From assembly GCF_026341815.1 (NCBI RefSeq), contig NZ_JAPENX010000001.1:2666001-2730000 (forward strand): a stretch of 64,000 nucleotides of DNA. Reading direction: 5' to 3'. Positions 50,276 to 59,706 of the stretch are shown here, piece after piece. The stretch comes from Streptomyces sp. NBC_00572 (GTDB lineage: Bacteria > Actinomycetota > Actinomycetes > Streptomycetales > Streptomycetaceae). The notes under the pieces are model-generated. The model ran no database searches. It was not told the origin of the DNA and saw only the letters and a list, made by a program, of their open reading frames with translations. The stretch's first letter is position 1. Each line of letters begins with the position of its first letter. Both the position numbers and the translations under genes were made by a program.

Positions 50276-52073
50276 CGTCCATGCCCGCGAGGATCAGGGG
50301 GAGGCGGGCCGTGCCCGTCTCCGTGATCTTCACCGGGACGCCCCAGTCCTGCTGGTGGACGTGGCAGGCCGGGTACTCGTTCGCCGGGTCGTCGTCGCAG
50401 GACGCGGCCATCGCCGAGACGTGCAGGACGCCCTCCGTGAGCTCCGGGTTCAGGTCGAGCTCCCGGAACAGGTCCGTGCCCGTGCCCTCGCCCGCGAGGA
50501 GGAGTTCCGGCGGGGTGGAGGAGACCAGGAGGCGGGTCGAGGGGCCGTAGCGCTCGTCGAGCTTCTGGCCCGTCGGGGCCTGGAAGACCACGTCCAGACG
50601 GAGACGGCCCGGGGCGACCTCGGTGGCCTCGCGGCGGGTGCGGTGGGCGACGGCCTCCACCTGGACGGCCTCCTCGGGGAGGCGCAGCCGGGTCAGCCGG
50701 TGCCGGGCGGACTCCACGACCACGATGTCGCCTTCGACGAGGACCGCGTCGCTGGGCTCGCGCAGGTCCGTGGCGAGCGTCGTCACCTCGCCGGACGCCG
50801 GGTCGTAGCGGCGCAGGGCGTGGTTGTACGTGTCGGAGATCGCGACCGAGCCGTCCGGGAGGGCCGTCACGCCCAGCGGGTGCTGGAGCAGGGCCTGGGC
50901 GGCGGCGCCGTCGCGGTGGCCGAAGTCGAAGAGGCCGGTGCCGACCGCCGTGTGGACGGTGTACCCGTCGGCCGCCGGCTCGATCCAGCGCACGGCGCTG
51001 GTCTCGGAGTCGGCGATCCACAGCCGGTCCTCGGTGGCGGCGAGCCCGGAGGGCTGCGCGAACCAGGCCTCGGCCGCGGGGCCGTCCACGAGACCCTCGT
51101 TGGTGGTGCCGGCGGCGACCTCGACGGTGTTCGTGGCCGGGTCGTACGTCCACAGCTGGTGGACGCCGGCCATGGCGATCCACACCTTGCCCTGCCACCA
51201 GGCGACGTCCCACGGCGAGGACAGGTCGACGTCCAGGGCGGGCCCGGAGGTCGGGGAGCCCTGCCACCACTGCCTACCGGTGCCGGCGACCCGCTCGATC
51301 GCGCCGGTCGCGGGGTCGAGGACCCGCAGGGCGTGGTTCACGGTGTCGGCGACGACGACCTTGCCGTCGGGGAGCTGCGCGAGGCCCTGCGGCTCCCGGA
51401 AGACGCCTTCGCCGATGCGGCGCACCACGGTCTCGCCGTCGGCGGCGAGCTCGACGAGCTGGTGGCGGGTGGTGTCGGAGACCAGGAAGTTCCCGGACGG
51501 CAGCAGGATCGCCTTGCCCGGGAAGCGCAGGTCGGTCGCGACGGGCTCGGGCGCCACGTAGGGCCCGTCCCCGCGCCGCAGCGTCCCCTTGGCCTCGTGC
51601 TCGGCCTCCAGCTCCTCGACGAGGGTCCGGATGGCGTTGGCGTGCCCCTCACCGGCGTGCTGGGCGACGACGTACCCCTCGGGGTCGATCACGACGAGCG
51701 TCGGCCACGCGCGGACGGCGTACTGCTTCCAGGTCGCGAGCTCCGGGTCGTCCAGTACGGGGTGGTGCACCTCGTACCGCTCGACGGCGTCGACGACGGC
51801 CTGGTGCTCGGCCTCGTGCACGAACTTCGGCGAGTGCACGCCGACGATGACGAGCGTGTCGCGGTGCTTCTCCTCCAGGTCGCGCAGCTCGTCGAGCACG
51901 TGCAGGCAGTTCACGCAGCAGAACGTCCAGAAGTCGAGCAGAACGATCTTTCCTCGCAGGTCGGCGAGGGTCAGATCGTCCCCGCCCGTGTTCAGCCAGC
52001 CGCCCTTGCCGATCAGCTCGGGGGCACGGACACGGGCACGGCGGGGCGGGGTCGCGGGCGCGGAGTCGTTCAT
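50271..52073 (-). CDS. Thioredoxin-like NHL-repeat protein
   Basis: 600 aa. N-terminal TlpA/thioredoxin domain with the redox site FWTFCCVNCLHVLDELR (CCxxC) near residue 52, no signal peptide visible. The rest is a beta-propeller of NHL repeats (REPQGLAQLPDGKVVVADTV, LQHPLGVTALPDGSVAISDT), then a C-terminal beta domain. Family knowledge: NHL-thioredoxin fusions occur in bacteria and animals (NHLRC2), with unknown targets. It may be a redox-controlled scaffold. Confidence 0.9.
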   Translation of the reverse strand: MNDSAPATPPRRARVRAPELIGKGGWLNTGGDDLTLADLRGKIVLLDFWTFCCVNCLHVLDELRDLEEKHRDTLVIVGVHSPKFVHEAEHQAVVDAVERYEVHHPVLDDPELATWKQYAVRAWPTLVVIDPEGYVVAQHAGEGHANAIRTLVEELEAEHEAKGTLRRGDGPYVAPEPVATDLRFPGKAILLPSGNFLVSDTTRHQLVELAADGETVVRRIGEGVFREPQGLAQLPDGKVVVADTVNHALRVLDPATGAIERVAGTGRQWWQGSPTSGPALDVDLSSPWDVAWWQGKVWIAMAGVHQLWTYDPATNTVEVAAGTTNEGLVDGPAAEAWFAQPSGLAATEDRLWIADSETSAVRWIEPAADGYTVHTAVGTGLFDFGHRDGAAAQALLQHPLGVTALPDGSVAISDTYNHALRRYDPASGEVTTLATDLREPSDAVLVEGDIVVVESARHRLTRLRLPEEAVQVEAVAHRTRREATEVAPGRLRLDVVFQAPTGQKLDERYGPSTRLLVSSTPPELLLAGEGTGTDLFRELDLNPELTEGVLHVSAMAASCDDDPANEYPACHVHQQDWGVPVKITETGTARLPLILAGMDA

Positions 52074-52163
52074 GGGTCAAGGGTGCCGTACGGGTGGAAA
52101 TCGTGGGTCGGGTGGGGCCGGGGTGCGTGTCCGGGGCGGGGTGGGGGCGGGGTCTTGGTCAGC

Positions 52164-53618
52164 ATGACGGGCATGGCGGAGCGCTTGATCGGATCATCTG
52201 ACCATTCCCTCCGGTGGGTGAGGGGCGGGCTCCTGGCGTTGCTGTGCGCGCTGCCCTGCCTCGCCCTGCCCGCGACCGTCGCTCGGGCCGGTGGGGTCGG
52301 GGACGGGGCCTTACGGGTCACCGTGACGGTGAACGGGCGCGGGAACAGCGGGGTGCGGCCGCCCGACGTCCGGGTCGGCGGGCCGGTCGTGAAACGGTAC
52401 CGGCTGGTCAACCATGGTGAGGCGCATCTGTACGGGGTCGAGGTCGTCGACCCCACCGTGCCCGGCGGGGCCGTGCGGTGTCCCGGCCGGCCGCTTCCCG
52501 CGCTCGGGGAGCTGGAGTGCGTCGCCAGGTTCCGCGCCGCGCCCGGGGCGCACCGGGGCACGGTCCGCGCGGAGGGCTCCGTCCCCTCGCTCGGGCGGCG
52601 GCTGACCGCGACCGCCCGCGCCGGGTACACCGGGGTCGCCGGGGGCCTGCGCCTGACCGAGCGGGTCACCGTCGGGCCGCCTCCCGGCCGGCGCTCGGTC
52701 GGCGTCACGGACACCGCCACCGTCACGTACACCGTCACCAACCAAGGCAGCCGGCCCCTCCACGCCGTACGCGTCGAGGACACCGCCCTCGGTCTGCGCG
52801 CCGGCTCCGTGGACTGCGCCGGGCGGCCCGGAACCGTGCCCCGGCTCGCCCCCGGCGCCTCCGCCCGCTGTACGGCCACCGTGCGGCGGCCCCCCGGCAC
52901 CCACCGGAGCACGGGGCTCGTCTCCGGGAGCGACCGGGTTTCCACGTACGGGCCCGGCGGGGAGCGGGTACCGGCGCCGACGCTCGTGGCCCGGTCGGCG
53001 GCCGTGTTCACGGTGGTCGATCCCGTACGGACGGCGGATCCGGTACGGACGGCGGATCCCGTACGGATGGCGGATCCCGTACGGGGGAGGGGGAGCGGCG
53101 GGGCGCCGGGCGTACCTGGGGCGCCGGGCGTACCTGGGGCGGCTGGTGAGACCGGGGCGGCTGGTGCGCTCGGGGCCGTAGGCGCTCCTGGGTCCGGCGG
53201 CCTTCCTGCTCCCGGGGCCGCCGGGGCTTCCGCTGTTCCCGTCCCGGGGGCCGGTGTTCCGGTCCCCGGAGCCGCCGGTGCCGCCGGTGCCGCGGTCGTA
53301 CCCCCGAACGCCGTACCCCCGGAGGCCCGACTCCCCGACGCCTTGCCCCCGGCAGCCGTGCCACCGCCGGCCGTCCCCCCGGCCCAGCCCCTCGCCCCCG
53401 CCGCAACGGACACCGCAGCCACAGCGACCACCGACGCCGCCGGCCCCACCGGCCCCGCCGCCGCCCGTCGTGCCGTCGCCCTCGACAACGAAGGGTTCCT
53501 CGGGCGGCTGCGGCGCCGGGGGCGTGAGGCGAGCGAGTTCGGGGTGGTGGCGATGCTGCTGCTGATCCTGATCCCGGCGGCCGCCGCGGCCGCCCTTCTC
53601 GGCAACCGGAGAAGCTGA
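52164..53618 (+). CDS. Secreted, C-terminally anchored surface protein with collagen-like stretch
   Basis: 484 aa from ATG 52164 (a later ATG at 52173 is possible). Signal peptide (GGLLALLCALPCLALPATVA), two DUF11-like immunoglobulin-type domains (ADTATVTYTVTNQGSRPLHA), then a DPVRTA repeat, then Gly-X-Y triplets (GAPGVPGAPGVPGAAGETG) and a Pro/Ala-rich region, ending in a transmembrane helix (FGVVAMLLLILIPAAAAAAL) and RRS. So it is probably displayed on the surface, anchored at both ends to the membrane. Function unknown. Confidence 0.8.
   Translation: MTGMAERLIGSSDHSLRWVRGGLLALLCALPCLALPATVARAGGVGDGALRVTVTVNGRGNSGVRPPDVRVGGPVVKRYRLVNHGEAHLYGVEVVDPTVPGGAVRCPGRPLPALGELECVARFRAAPGAHRGTVRAEGSVPSLGRRLTATARAGYTGVAGGLRLTERVTVGPPPGRRSVGVTDTATVTYTVTNQGSRPLHAVRVEDTALGLRAGSVDCAGRPGTVPRLAPGASARCTATVRRPPGTHRSTGLVSGSDRVSTYGPGGERVPAPTLVARSAAVFTVVDPVRTADPVRTADPVRMADPVRGRGSGGAPGVPGAPGVPGAAGETGAAGALGAVGAPGSGGLPAPGAAGASAVPVPGAGVPVPGAAGAAGAAVVPPNAVPPEARLPDALPPAAVPPPAVPPAQPLAPAATDTAATATTDAAGPTGPAAARRAVALDNEGFLGRLRRRGREASEFGVVAMLLLILIPAAAAAALLGNRRS
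53019..53085 (+). repeat. 18-bp coding tandem repeat (DPVRTA)
   Basis: GATCCCGTACGGACGGCG-type units start at 53019, 53037 and 53055, with a partial fourth at 53073. They encode DPVRTA, DPVRTA, DPVRMA and DPVRG, just before the collagen-like stretch. Confidence 0.8.
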
Positions 53619-53620
53619 CC

Positions 53621-54370
53621 GTGGCCCTGCTCGAAACGTTCGTCGTCGTCCTCGGCGTCGCGTTCGTCGCCGCCCTCGCCGTCTTCGCCAAGACCAGGCT
53701 CTTCCCCGTCCACGAGGACGAGGAGCCCCGGGAGGACGTCGCCGAGTACATCGCCATGATGGTCTCGGTGCTCTACGCCGTCGTCCTCGGCCTCTGTCTG
53801 GTCTCGGTCTGGGAGACCCGGTCCTCCGCCGCCGACCACGTGCAGGTCGAGGCGAGCGCCCTGCACCAGATGTATCTGCTCGCCGACGCGCTCCCCGCCG
53901 ACCGGCGGCAGCCGGTGCGCGACGCGGCCGAGACGTACGCGCGTCATGTCGTCGACGTCGAGTGGCCGGTGATGGAGGCCCGCGAGCCGCTCGACCCGAC
54001 CGGCTGGCGCCTGCTCGAACAGCTGCGGCGGGCCGGCGAGGTGAGCGACTCCGCGAAGGTGCCCCAGCAGATCGCCGCCCAGGAGGTACTCGCCCAGCTC
54101 AGCTACATCGACGACGCGCGGCGCGGCCGGGAGGCGGCGGCGCAGGAGCGGCTCTCCCCCGTGCTGTGGACGGGGCTGCTCATCGGGGGCGCGCTGACGC
54201 TGGCGTTCATGTTCCTCTTCGGGATCAGGAGGAGCACGACCCATGTGGTGATGGTGATGGGCCTCTCCGGCTTCATCGCGTTCACCGTGCTGCTGATCCA
54301 TCAGCTCGACTCGCCGTTCGGCACGACGCTGGGGGCGACCCCGGACGCGTTCACCCGCTACTTCGGGTGA
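53621..54370 (+). CDS. DUF4239 (bestrophin-like) membrane protein
   Basis: 249 aa starting at a GTG at 53621, three bases after the previous stop, so cotranscribed. Four membrane segments in two pairs (about 4-22, 44-64 and 185-205, 212-232) surrounding a cytoplasmic helical region (ASALHQMYLLADALP, QEVLAQLSYIDDARRGREAA). Function unknown. Confidence 0.85.
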   Translation: MALLETFVVVLGVAFVAALAVFAKTRLFPVHEDEEPREDVAEYIAMMVSVLYAVVLGLCLVSVWETRSSAADHVQVEASALHQMYLLADALPADRRQPVRDAAETYARHVVDVEWPVMEAREPLDPTGWRLLEQLRRAGEVSDSAKVPQQIAAQEVLAQLSYIDDARRGREAAAQERLSPVLWTGLLIGGALTLAFMFLFGIRRSTTHVVMVMGLSGFIAFTVLLIHQLDSPFGTTLGATPDAFTRYFG

Positions 54371-54402
54371 GAAGCGCCGGTCGTGCGGGCAGGCATGGCG
54401 GC

Positions 54403-54894
54403 GTGAAATATCTCGTACGGGACAAGATCTTCGCGATCGGCGACGACTACTGGATCGAGGACGAGCAGGGCCGCCACGCCTTCCTCGTCGACGGCAAGGC
54501 CCTGCGCCTGCGCGACACCCTGGAGCTGAAGGACCCCGACGGGCAGGTCCTGATCACCCTGCGGCAGAAGATGTTCAGCCTGCGGGACGCGATGACCATC
54601 GAGCGCGACGAGCGGCCGCTGGCGACCGTCCGCCGCAAGCGGCTCTCGCTGCTGCGCAACCACTACCGGGTGACGCTCGTCGAGGGCACCGAACTCGACG
54701 TCAGCGGCCGGATCCTGGACCGGGAGTTCACCGTCGAGTACGAGGGCGAACTCCTGGCCCACATCTCCCGCCGGTGGTTCCACGTCCGCGAGACGTACGC
54801 GGTGAACGTGGTCCGCGAGGACGCGGACGCCGCGCTGCTCGTCGCGGTGGCGGTCTGCGTGATCCGGATGGCCGAGCGGGAGCGGGAGGACTGA
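54403..54894 (+). CDS. LURP-one-related family protein
   Basis: 163 aa from a GTG at 54403. Beta-barrel tubby-like pattern with repeating short strands: VRDKIFAIGDDYWIEDEQGR, AFLVDGKALRLRDTLELKD, LITLRQKMFSLRDAMTIERD, FTVEYEGELLAHISRRWF and a C-terminal helix. Family knowledge: resembles the scramblase/tubby fold; bacterial members have unknown function. Confidence 0.85.
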   Translation: MKYLVRDKIFAIGDDYWIEDEQGRHAFLVDGKALRLRDTLELKDPDGQVLITLRQKMFSLRDAMTIERDERPLATVRRKRLSLLRNHYRVTLVEGTELDVSGRILDREFTVEYEGELLAHISRRWFHVRETYAVNVVREDADAALLVAVAVCVIRMAERERED

Positions 54895-54906
54895 GGCGGC
54901 GGACGC

Positions 54907-56109
54907 CTAGAGGGCCTTGTCCAATGCCTGCTCCAGGTCCGTCCACAGGTCCTCGACGTGCTCGATGCCGGTCGAGATCCTGACGGTGCCGGGGCCGATA
55001 CCGGCCGCCTCCAGGGCCGCCGCGTCGAGCTGGTGGTGGGACGTGGAGGCCGGGTGCATCACCAGGGTCTTCACATCGCCGAGGGAGACGCTGAGGGAGG
55101 CGACGCGGACCGCCTCGACGAAGGTGCGGCCCGCGTCCCGGCCGCCCGCGAGGTCGACCGAGATCACCCCGCCGCCGCCGTCGGGCAGCAGGCGCGCGGC
55201 GATCTCCCGGTCCGGGTGGCTGTCCAGGGAGGGGTGCCGTACGGCCGCGACCGCCGGGTGGGCGGCGAGCCGGGCCGCCAGGTCGGCGGCGCTCGCGCAC
55301 TGGCGCTCCATCCGCAGGGACAGGGTCTGGATGCCGCGGAGGGTGAGCCAGGCGGCGAACGGGTCGGTTGAGGCGCCCTGTTCGACCGAGTGGTGGCGGA
55401 TGCGTTCGTACAGCTCGGCGTCCTTGAAGACGGCGACGCCGCCGAGGACGTCCGCGTGCCCGGCCAGGTACTTGGTCGCGGAGTGGACGACGATGTCGGC
55501 GCCGTGGTCCAGCGGCCGGAAGAGGAGCGGCGAGGCGAAGGTGTTGTCGACGGCGACCGGGACCCCGGCCTCGGCGGCGACGGCGGCGAGCGCGGGCACG
55601 TCGGAGACGCGGGTCGTCGGGTTGGCGATGGTCTCCAGGTAGAGGAGCCGGGTCTCGGGGCGCAGGGCCGCCCGCACCTCCTCCGGGTCGGTGCCGGAGA
55701 CGTACGTGACGTCGACACCCCAGCGGGTGGCGAGGTCGGTGAGCACCCCGTACGTACCGCCGTACAGGCAGGTCTGGGCGATGACGTGACCGCCACTGGC
55801 GAGCAGGCCGAAGAGGACGGCGTTCACGGCGCCCATGCCCGAGGCGAAGGAGATGCCGGCGGTGCCGCCTTCGAGGCGGGCGACGGCGTCCTCCAGGGTG
55901 CGGACGGTGGGGTTGCCGTGGCGGTTGTAGAGGAAGGCCTCGGTGGAGGTGAAGGCGGTGGCGAGGGCGTCGGCCGAGTCGAAGGCGAAGACGTGCCCCT
56001 GGTGGAGGGGGACGCCGAGCGGCCGGCTGCCGGTGATCTCGACGTGGGGCGGGTGGACGGCGAGGGTCTCGGGACGGGGGGAGGCCGAGGAGGACGACGT
56101 GAGGCTCAT
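54907..56109 (-). CDS. Cystathionine gamma-synthase/methionine gamma-lyase family PLP enzyme
   Basis: 400 aa from the ATG at 56109. Cys/Met metabolism fold-type I enzyme: YNRHGNPTVRTLEDAVARLE, YGGTYGVLTDLATRWGVDV, VDNTFASPLLFRPLDHGADI and the PLP lysine in HSATKYLAGHADVLGG; ends in ISTGIEHVEDLWTDL. Likely a trans-sulfuration or sulfide-transfer enzyme (MetB/MetZ type) or a lyase; the exact reaction cannot be told. Divergent from a MocR regulator that may control it. Confidence 0.9.
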   Translation of the reverse strand: MSLTSSSSASPRPETLAVHPPHVEITGSRPLGVPLHQGHVFAFDSADALATAFTSTEAFLYNRHGNPTVRTLEDAVARLEGGTAGISFASGMGAVNAVLFGLLASGGHVIAQTCLYGGTYGVLTDLATRWGVDVTYVSGTDPEEVRAALRPETRLLYLETIANPTTRVSDVPALAAVAAEAGVPVAVDNTFASPLLFRPLDHGADIVVHSATKYLAGHADVLGGVAVFKDAELYERIRHHSVEQGASTDPFAAWLTLRGIQTLSLRMERQCASAADLAARLAAHPAVAAVRHPSLDSHPDREIAARLLPDGGGGVISVDLAGGRDAGRTFVEAVRVASLSVSLGDVKTLVMHPASTSHHQLDAAALEAAGIGPGTVRISTGIEHVEDLWTDLEQALDKAL

Positions 56110-56147
56110 GAACTCAGTCTGTGGACAGGCCGTTTGCCTTCCCAGGG

Positions 56148-56184
56148 CCAATCCCGGCAGATTGGTTCGGCGATGAAACCAATC
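56148..56184. promoter_or_regulatory. Alternating CCAATC/GATTGG operator between PLP enzyme and MocR gene
   Basis: CCAATC at 56148-56153, GATTGGTT at 56160-56167 and AACCAATC at 56177-56184. The last two form an eight-base dyad with a nine-base spacer that includes the MocR ATG at 56173, and the first a dyad with the second. Confidence 0.55.
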
Positions 56185-57678
56185 GATCGGTCCCCGGACG
56201 CGTCACCGGGCACCCGCGAGGTCCCCGAGACGCTCGACGGCCTCGTCTCGCGGCTCGGTCGCTGGTCCGCCGGCCGCGGGCCCCTCTATCTGCTGCTCGC
56301 GGCCCGGCTGCGCCGCCTCGTCGACGAGGGCGCGCTGCCCCCGGGCGCGCTTCTGCCGCCCGACCGGCGGCTCGCGAAGGCCCTTGCCGTGGGCCGAACG
56401 ACGGTGGTCGCGGCGTACGACACCCTGCGTCAGGAGGGGCGGCTGGTCCGGCGGCAGGGCAGCGGCACCCGGGTCGCGCGGGCCGCGCTCGCACCGGAGG
56501 CTACCGAGGGGGCGCGCGTGACGGAGACGTCGAACCCGCTGTTCCTGCACCTCCTGGAGGCGCCGGACGGTGTGATCCTGCTGAGCTGTGCGGCCCCGGT
56601 GGAGCCGCCGCCCGAGCTGGCGGAGGCGTACCGCTCGCTCGTCCTGCCGGGCGGCGACCTCGGCTACCACCCGGCCGGTCTGGGCGTGCTGCGGGAGGCG
56701 GTGGCGGCGCGGTACGCGGCGCGCGGGGTGCCGACCGGGCCCGGGCAGATCCTGGTCACCACCGGTGCGCAGCAGGGGCTCTCGCTGCTCGCCCGGCTGC
56801 TGCTGGCGCCGGGGGACGGGGTGTTGGTGGAGGCGCCGACGTATCCGGGGGCGCTGGACCTGTTCCGGGAGGCGGCGGCGATGCCCCTGCCGGTGGCGGT
56901 CGGGCCGGACGGGCTCGACGTGGCGGAGGCGGTACGGGTGATGGAACGCCACCGTCCCGCCCTGGCCTATGTGGTGGCCCGGTTCCAGAACCCGACGGGG
57001 ACGGTGCTTCCGCCGCTCGCCGGACGCCGTCTGGTGGAGGCGGCGAACGCGCTGGGGGTGCCGCTCGTGGACGACGAGGTCCTCGGCGACCTGGCCTTCG
57101 ACACCGCACCCGAACCCCCGACGCTCTCCGCGTACGGCGACGTCATCGGGGTCGGTTCGCTCAGCAAGGTCGTGTGGGGCGGGCTGCGGATCGGCTGGGT
57201 GCGCGGCCCTGCGCCCCTGATCGCCCGCCTCGGCCGGCTGAAGGCCCTGCACGACCTGGGCTGTGACGTGCCGTCCCAGCTGGTCGCGGCCCGTCTGCTC
57301 GACGACTTCGCCGCCGTACGGGCCGCCCGGCTGCGCACCCTCCGCGCGGGTCACGCCCACCTCCGCGCCGAGCTCGCCCGCCGTCTCCCCTCCTGGTCCT
57401 GTGCCCCGGCGACCGGCGGCCAGACCCTCTGGGTGCGGCTCCCCCACGGCGACGGCGTCTCCTTCGCCCAGGTCGCCCTCCGGCACGGTGTGGCCGTCCT
57501 GCCGGGTGCGACCACCGACGCGCTGGGCGGCAGCGTCCGGCATCTGCGTCTGCACTTCCTGCAGCCGTCCGACGTGCTCACGGAGGCGGTACGGAGACTG
57601 GCGGCGGCCTGGGCGGAGTACGCGCCGGTCCCGGGACCGGAACCCGTGTCGGCGTCCCTGCGGGGCATCACGGTCTGA
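56173..57678 (+). CDS. MocR/GntR-family regulator with aminotransferase domain (second)
   Basis: 501 aa from ATG 56173. GntR winged helix at about residues 40-105 (LYLLLAARLRRLVDEGALPP, LAVGRTTVVAAYDTLRQEGR), then fold-type I aminotransferase with ILVTTGAQQGLSLLARLLLA, VVARFQNPTGTVLPP, and the PLP Lys in GVGSLSKVVWGGLRIGW. Ends with a short Pro-rich tail. Probably controls the divergent PLP enzyme, whose substrate (an amino acid) could be its effector (inference). Confidence 0.9.
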   Translation: MKPIDRSPDASPGTREVPETLDGLVSRLGRWSAGRGPLYLLLAARLRRLVDEGALPPGALLPPDRRLAKALAVGRTTVVAAYDTLRQEGRLVRRQGSGTRVARAALAPEATEGARVTETSNPLFLHLLEAPDGVILLSCAAPVEPPPELAEAYRSLVLPGGDLGYHPAGLGVLREAVAARYAARGVPTGPGQILVTTGAQQGLSLLARLLLAPGDGVLVEAPTYPGALDLFREAAAMPLPVAVGPDGLDVAEAVRVMERHRPALAYVVARFQNPTGTVLPPLAGRRLVEAANALGVPLVDDEVLGDLAFDTAPEPPTLSAYGDVIGVGSLSKVVWGGLRIGWVRGPAPLIARLGRLKALHDLGCDVPSQLVAARLLDDFAAVRAARLRTLRAGHAHLRAELARRLPSWSCAPATGGQTLWVRLPHGDGVSFAQVALRHGVAVLPGATTDALGGSVRHLRLHFLQPSDVLTEAVRRLAAAWAEYAPVPGPEPVSASLRGITV

Positions 57679-57779
57679 GTAGACAGGTGGAATCCAGCCT
57701 TGCGCCCCGGGCGTCACCACGGAAACATACGGTGCACCTGCAAAGTGATGATCGTTCTTTTCCATGGGGGCGCAGCGGC

Positions 57780-58220
57780 ATGGGTTTTGACGAGGACTGG
57801 GCCGGAATGCGGCCGGTCACAACCGAACAAGCCCCCGTCGGAACGCGGTTGAACCAGCTCGACGGCGGCGGCGGCGGAGGCAGCGCCGGCGGGCCGTCCG
57901 ACCTGGCTACCGCACCAGCAAAGAAGAAGGCCGCGGCAAACACCATCGAGACCGAGCTGGAACCGGACACCGCCAAAGCCGCCAAGGTCGCGGACGCCGC
58001 CACGACCGCCGCCGTCGGCGCCTTCGACGGCTGGGCGACCGCGGCCGGGCTGAAGACGGTCGAGACCACCTGGGACGACCAGGTGAAGAACCTCCTCGCC
58101 CGGCTCGCCTCCGAGAAGACCGCCCTGCGCGGCACCGCCGTCGCGTTCAGCCGGCAGGAACTCGACACCCGTGCCCGTATCGCGGGGGTCCGGCCGGCCT
58201 CCTCCATCGAGAAGTACTGA
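57780..58220 (+). CDS. Small partner protein of secreted cluster
   Basis: 146 aa from ATG 57780 (MGFDEDWAGMRPVTTEQAPV); earlier codons from 57687 are not supported. A Gly6 run and an Ala/Lys-rich linker precede a helical region (DTAKAAKVADAATTAAVGAF, DDQVKNLLARLASEKTALRG). No known domain. Placed directly before the WXG-type protein (14-base gap), it may be its export partner. Confidence 0.6.
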   Translation: MGFDEDWAGMRPVTTEQAPVGTRLNQLDGGGGGGSAGGPSDLATAPAKKKAAANTIETELEPDTAKAAKVADAATTAAVGAFDGWATAAGLKTVETTWDDQVKNLLARLASEKTALRGTAVAFSRQELDTRARIAGVRPASSIEKY

Positions 58221-58234
58221 GGAGGCGTACGGAC

Positions 58235-59692
58235 ATGCTGACGTACTCCGAGATCATGACGACCGACCTGGGCAAGCTCGCCACCACCGCCGACAAGTGG
58301 ACCGAGATGGCGGGCGACCTGCACAAGGTCGAGGAGCGCTACCGGGACAGCGTGCAGTCGCTGACGACGGCGCAGACCTGGCTGGGCGAGAGCGCGACCG
58401 CCGCCCACACCAACTTCTCCGCGACCCGCTACGAGTACCAGGCGGCCCAGAGCCAGGCCAAGGCCACGGCGACGCTGCTGCGCAACGCCCACGAGCAGTT
58501 CACCGAACTGAAGAAGCAGCTGGAGAACGCCCGCGCCGACGCCGTCAAGGCCGGGATGAAGGTGTCCGAGCAGGGCAGGGTGGCCTACGACTACGAGCGG
58601 CTGTCGCCGAGCGAGCGCAGCGCCCTGCACCACGACCCGGACGGCGCCAAGAGCGTCCGGGAGGCCGAGACGGCCTGGACCGAGCACCTGGACGGCTGCG
58701 TCAAGGCCTTCGACGTCGCCGACCAGGACCTGAAGAAGGACCTGGAGGCCGTCGTCAAGGACGGCTACGGCAACAAGAACGACGAGACGCTCGGCACCGG
58801 GTTCAACGGTGACGCGGGCAAGGTCGCCGCGGCCGACGACAAGGCCAAGGACGACCGGATGAACCTGGCCTGGCTGAAGATGAAGGACGACGAGACGCTC
58901 GACGACTACGTCCAGCGGCTCCAGCGGGACGGCATCGCGAAGCTCACCGGCAACGAGAAACTCGCCGATCTGGTCGACAAGTTCACCAAGGGGACCATCA
59001 CGGCGGGCGCGTTCGCCGGCGCCCTGACCGCGGCCGGCCTGTACTCGTACAAGCTGTCCAAGGCGGTCCGGCCGCCGTTCGTCCACCCGACCGCGCCCGG
59101 CACCTTCCTGTCCCGGCAGTTCAACATGCGGCTGGCCGGGGCGGCTCCCGGCAGCCTGCTCACCAAGGTGCCGCCGGGCCTCGCGACCGCGCTGACCGGC
59201 TCCGACGAAGCCGCCATGTTCGGCGGGTTCATGCGCAACGGCGCCTTCTTCATGCCGACCGCCGCCGAGGCGAACCTCCTGAAGGTCGCGCAGAACGGCG
59301 GCCTCGCCAACGCCGCCAAGGCGGCCGGCTGGATCCGGGGCGCCGGTGTCGTCGGCGGCGTGGCGGCCACCGCGTACGGCGTGGCCAACCTCGCCACGTA
59401 CAACACGGACATGATCAAGGCCGACCCGGCGAAGTTCGCCTCGGACCTCACCGGGACGGCCTTCAGCGCCTCGATGACGGCACTGACCGTGGCCCCGAAC
59501 CCGGTCACCCTCGGTCTGGCCGTCGGCACCGGAGTGGCCTACGGGGCCGCGCTGATCTGGGACAACCACGAGGCCATCGGGAAGGGTATCGAGGAGGCCG
59601 GGGACTGGATCGGCGACAAGGCGTCCGACGTGGGCTCCGGCATCGCGGACGGAGCGAAGAAACTGGGCAGCGCGCTGAATCCCTTCGACTGA
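58235..59692 (+). CDS. WXG100-type N-terminus with hydrophobic C-terminal region
   Basis: 485 aa. N-terminal 110 residues: helical hairpin typical of WXG/LXG proteins (TTDLGKLATTADKWTEMAG, TAQTWLGESATAAHTNFSAT, QAKATATLLRNAHEQFTELK), then a charged helical region. From about residue 250 it has hydrophobic, Ala/Gly-rich segments (TAGAFAGALTAAGLYSYKLS, GAGVVGGVAATAYGVANLA, LGLAVGTGVAYGAALIW) that resemble membrane-inserting or tape-measure-type regions. A candidate type VII secreted effector; no C-terminal nuclease motif. Confidence 0.7.
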   Translation: MLTYSEIMTTDLGKLATTADKWTEMAGDLHKVEERYRDSVQSLTTAQTWLGESATAAHTNFSATRYEYQAAQSQAKATATLLRNAHEQFTELKKQLENARADAVKAGMKVSEQGRVAYDYERLSPSERSALHHDPDGAKSVREAETAWTEHLDGCVKAFDVADQDLKKDLEAVVKDGYGNKNDETLGTGFNGDAGKVAAADDKAKDDRMNLAWLKMKDDETLDDYVQRLQRDGIAKLTGNEKLADLVDKFTKGTITAGAFAGALTAAGLYSYKLSKAVRPPFVHPTAPGTFLSRQFNMRLAGAAPGSLLTKVPPGLATALTGSDEAAMFGGFMRNGAFFMPTAAEANLLKVAQNGGLANAAKAAGWIRGAGVVGGVAATAYGVANLATYNTDMIKADPAKFASDLTGTAFSASMTALTVAPNPVTLGLAVGTGVAYGAALIWDNHEAIGKGIEEAGDWIGDKASDVGSGIADGAKKLGSALNPFD

Positions 59693-59706
59693 GCCGTCCC
59701 CCTCTC

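Noticed and set aside
50355..52163. Long plus-strand frame ahead of the surface protein
   Set aside because: Shadow of the NHL-thioredoxin gene on the other strand; the signal peptide begins at 52164.
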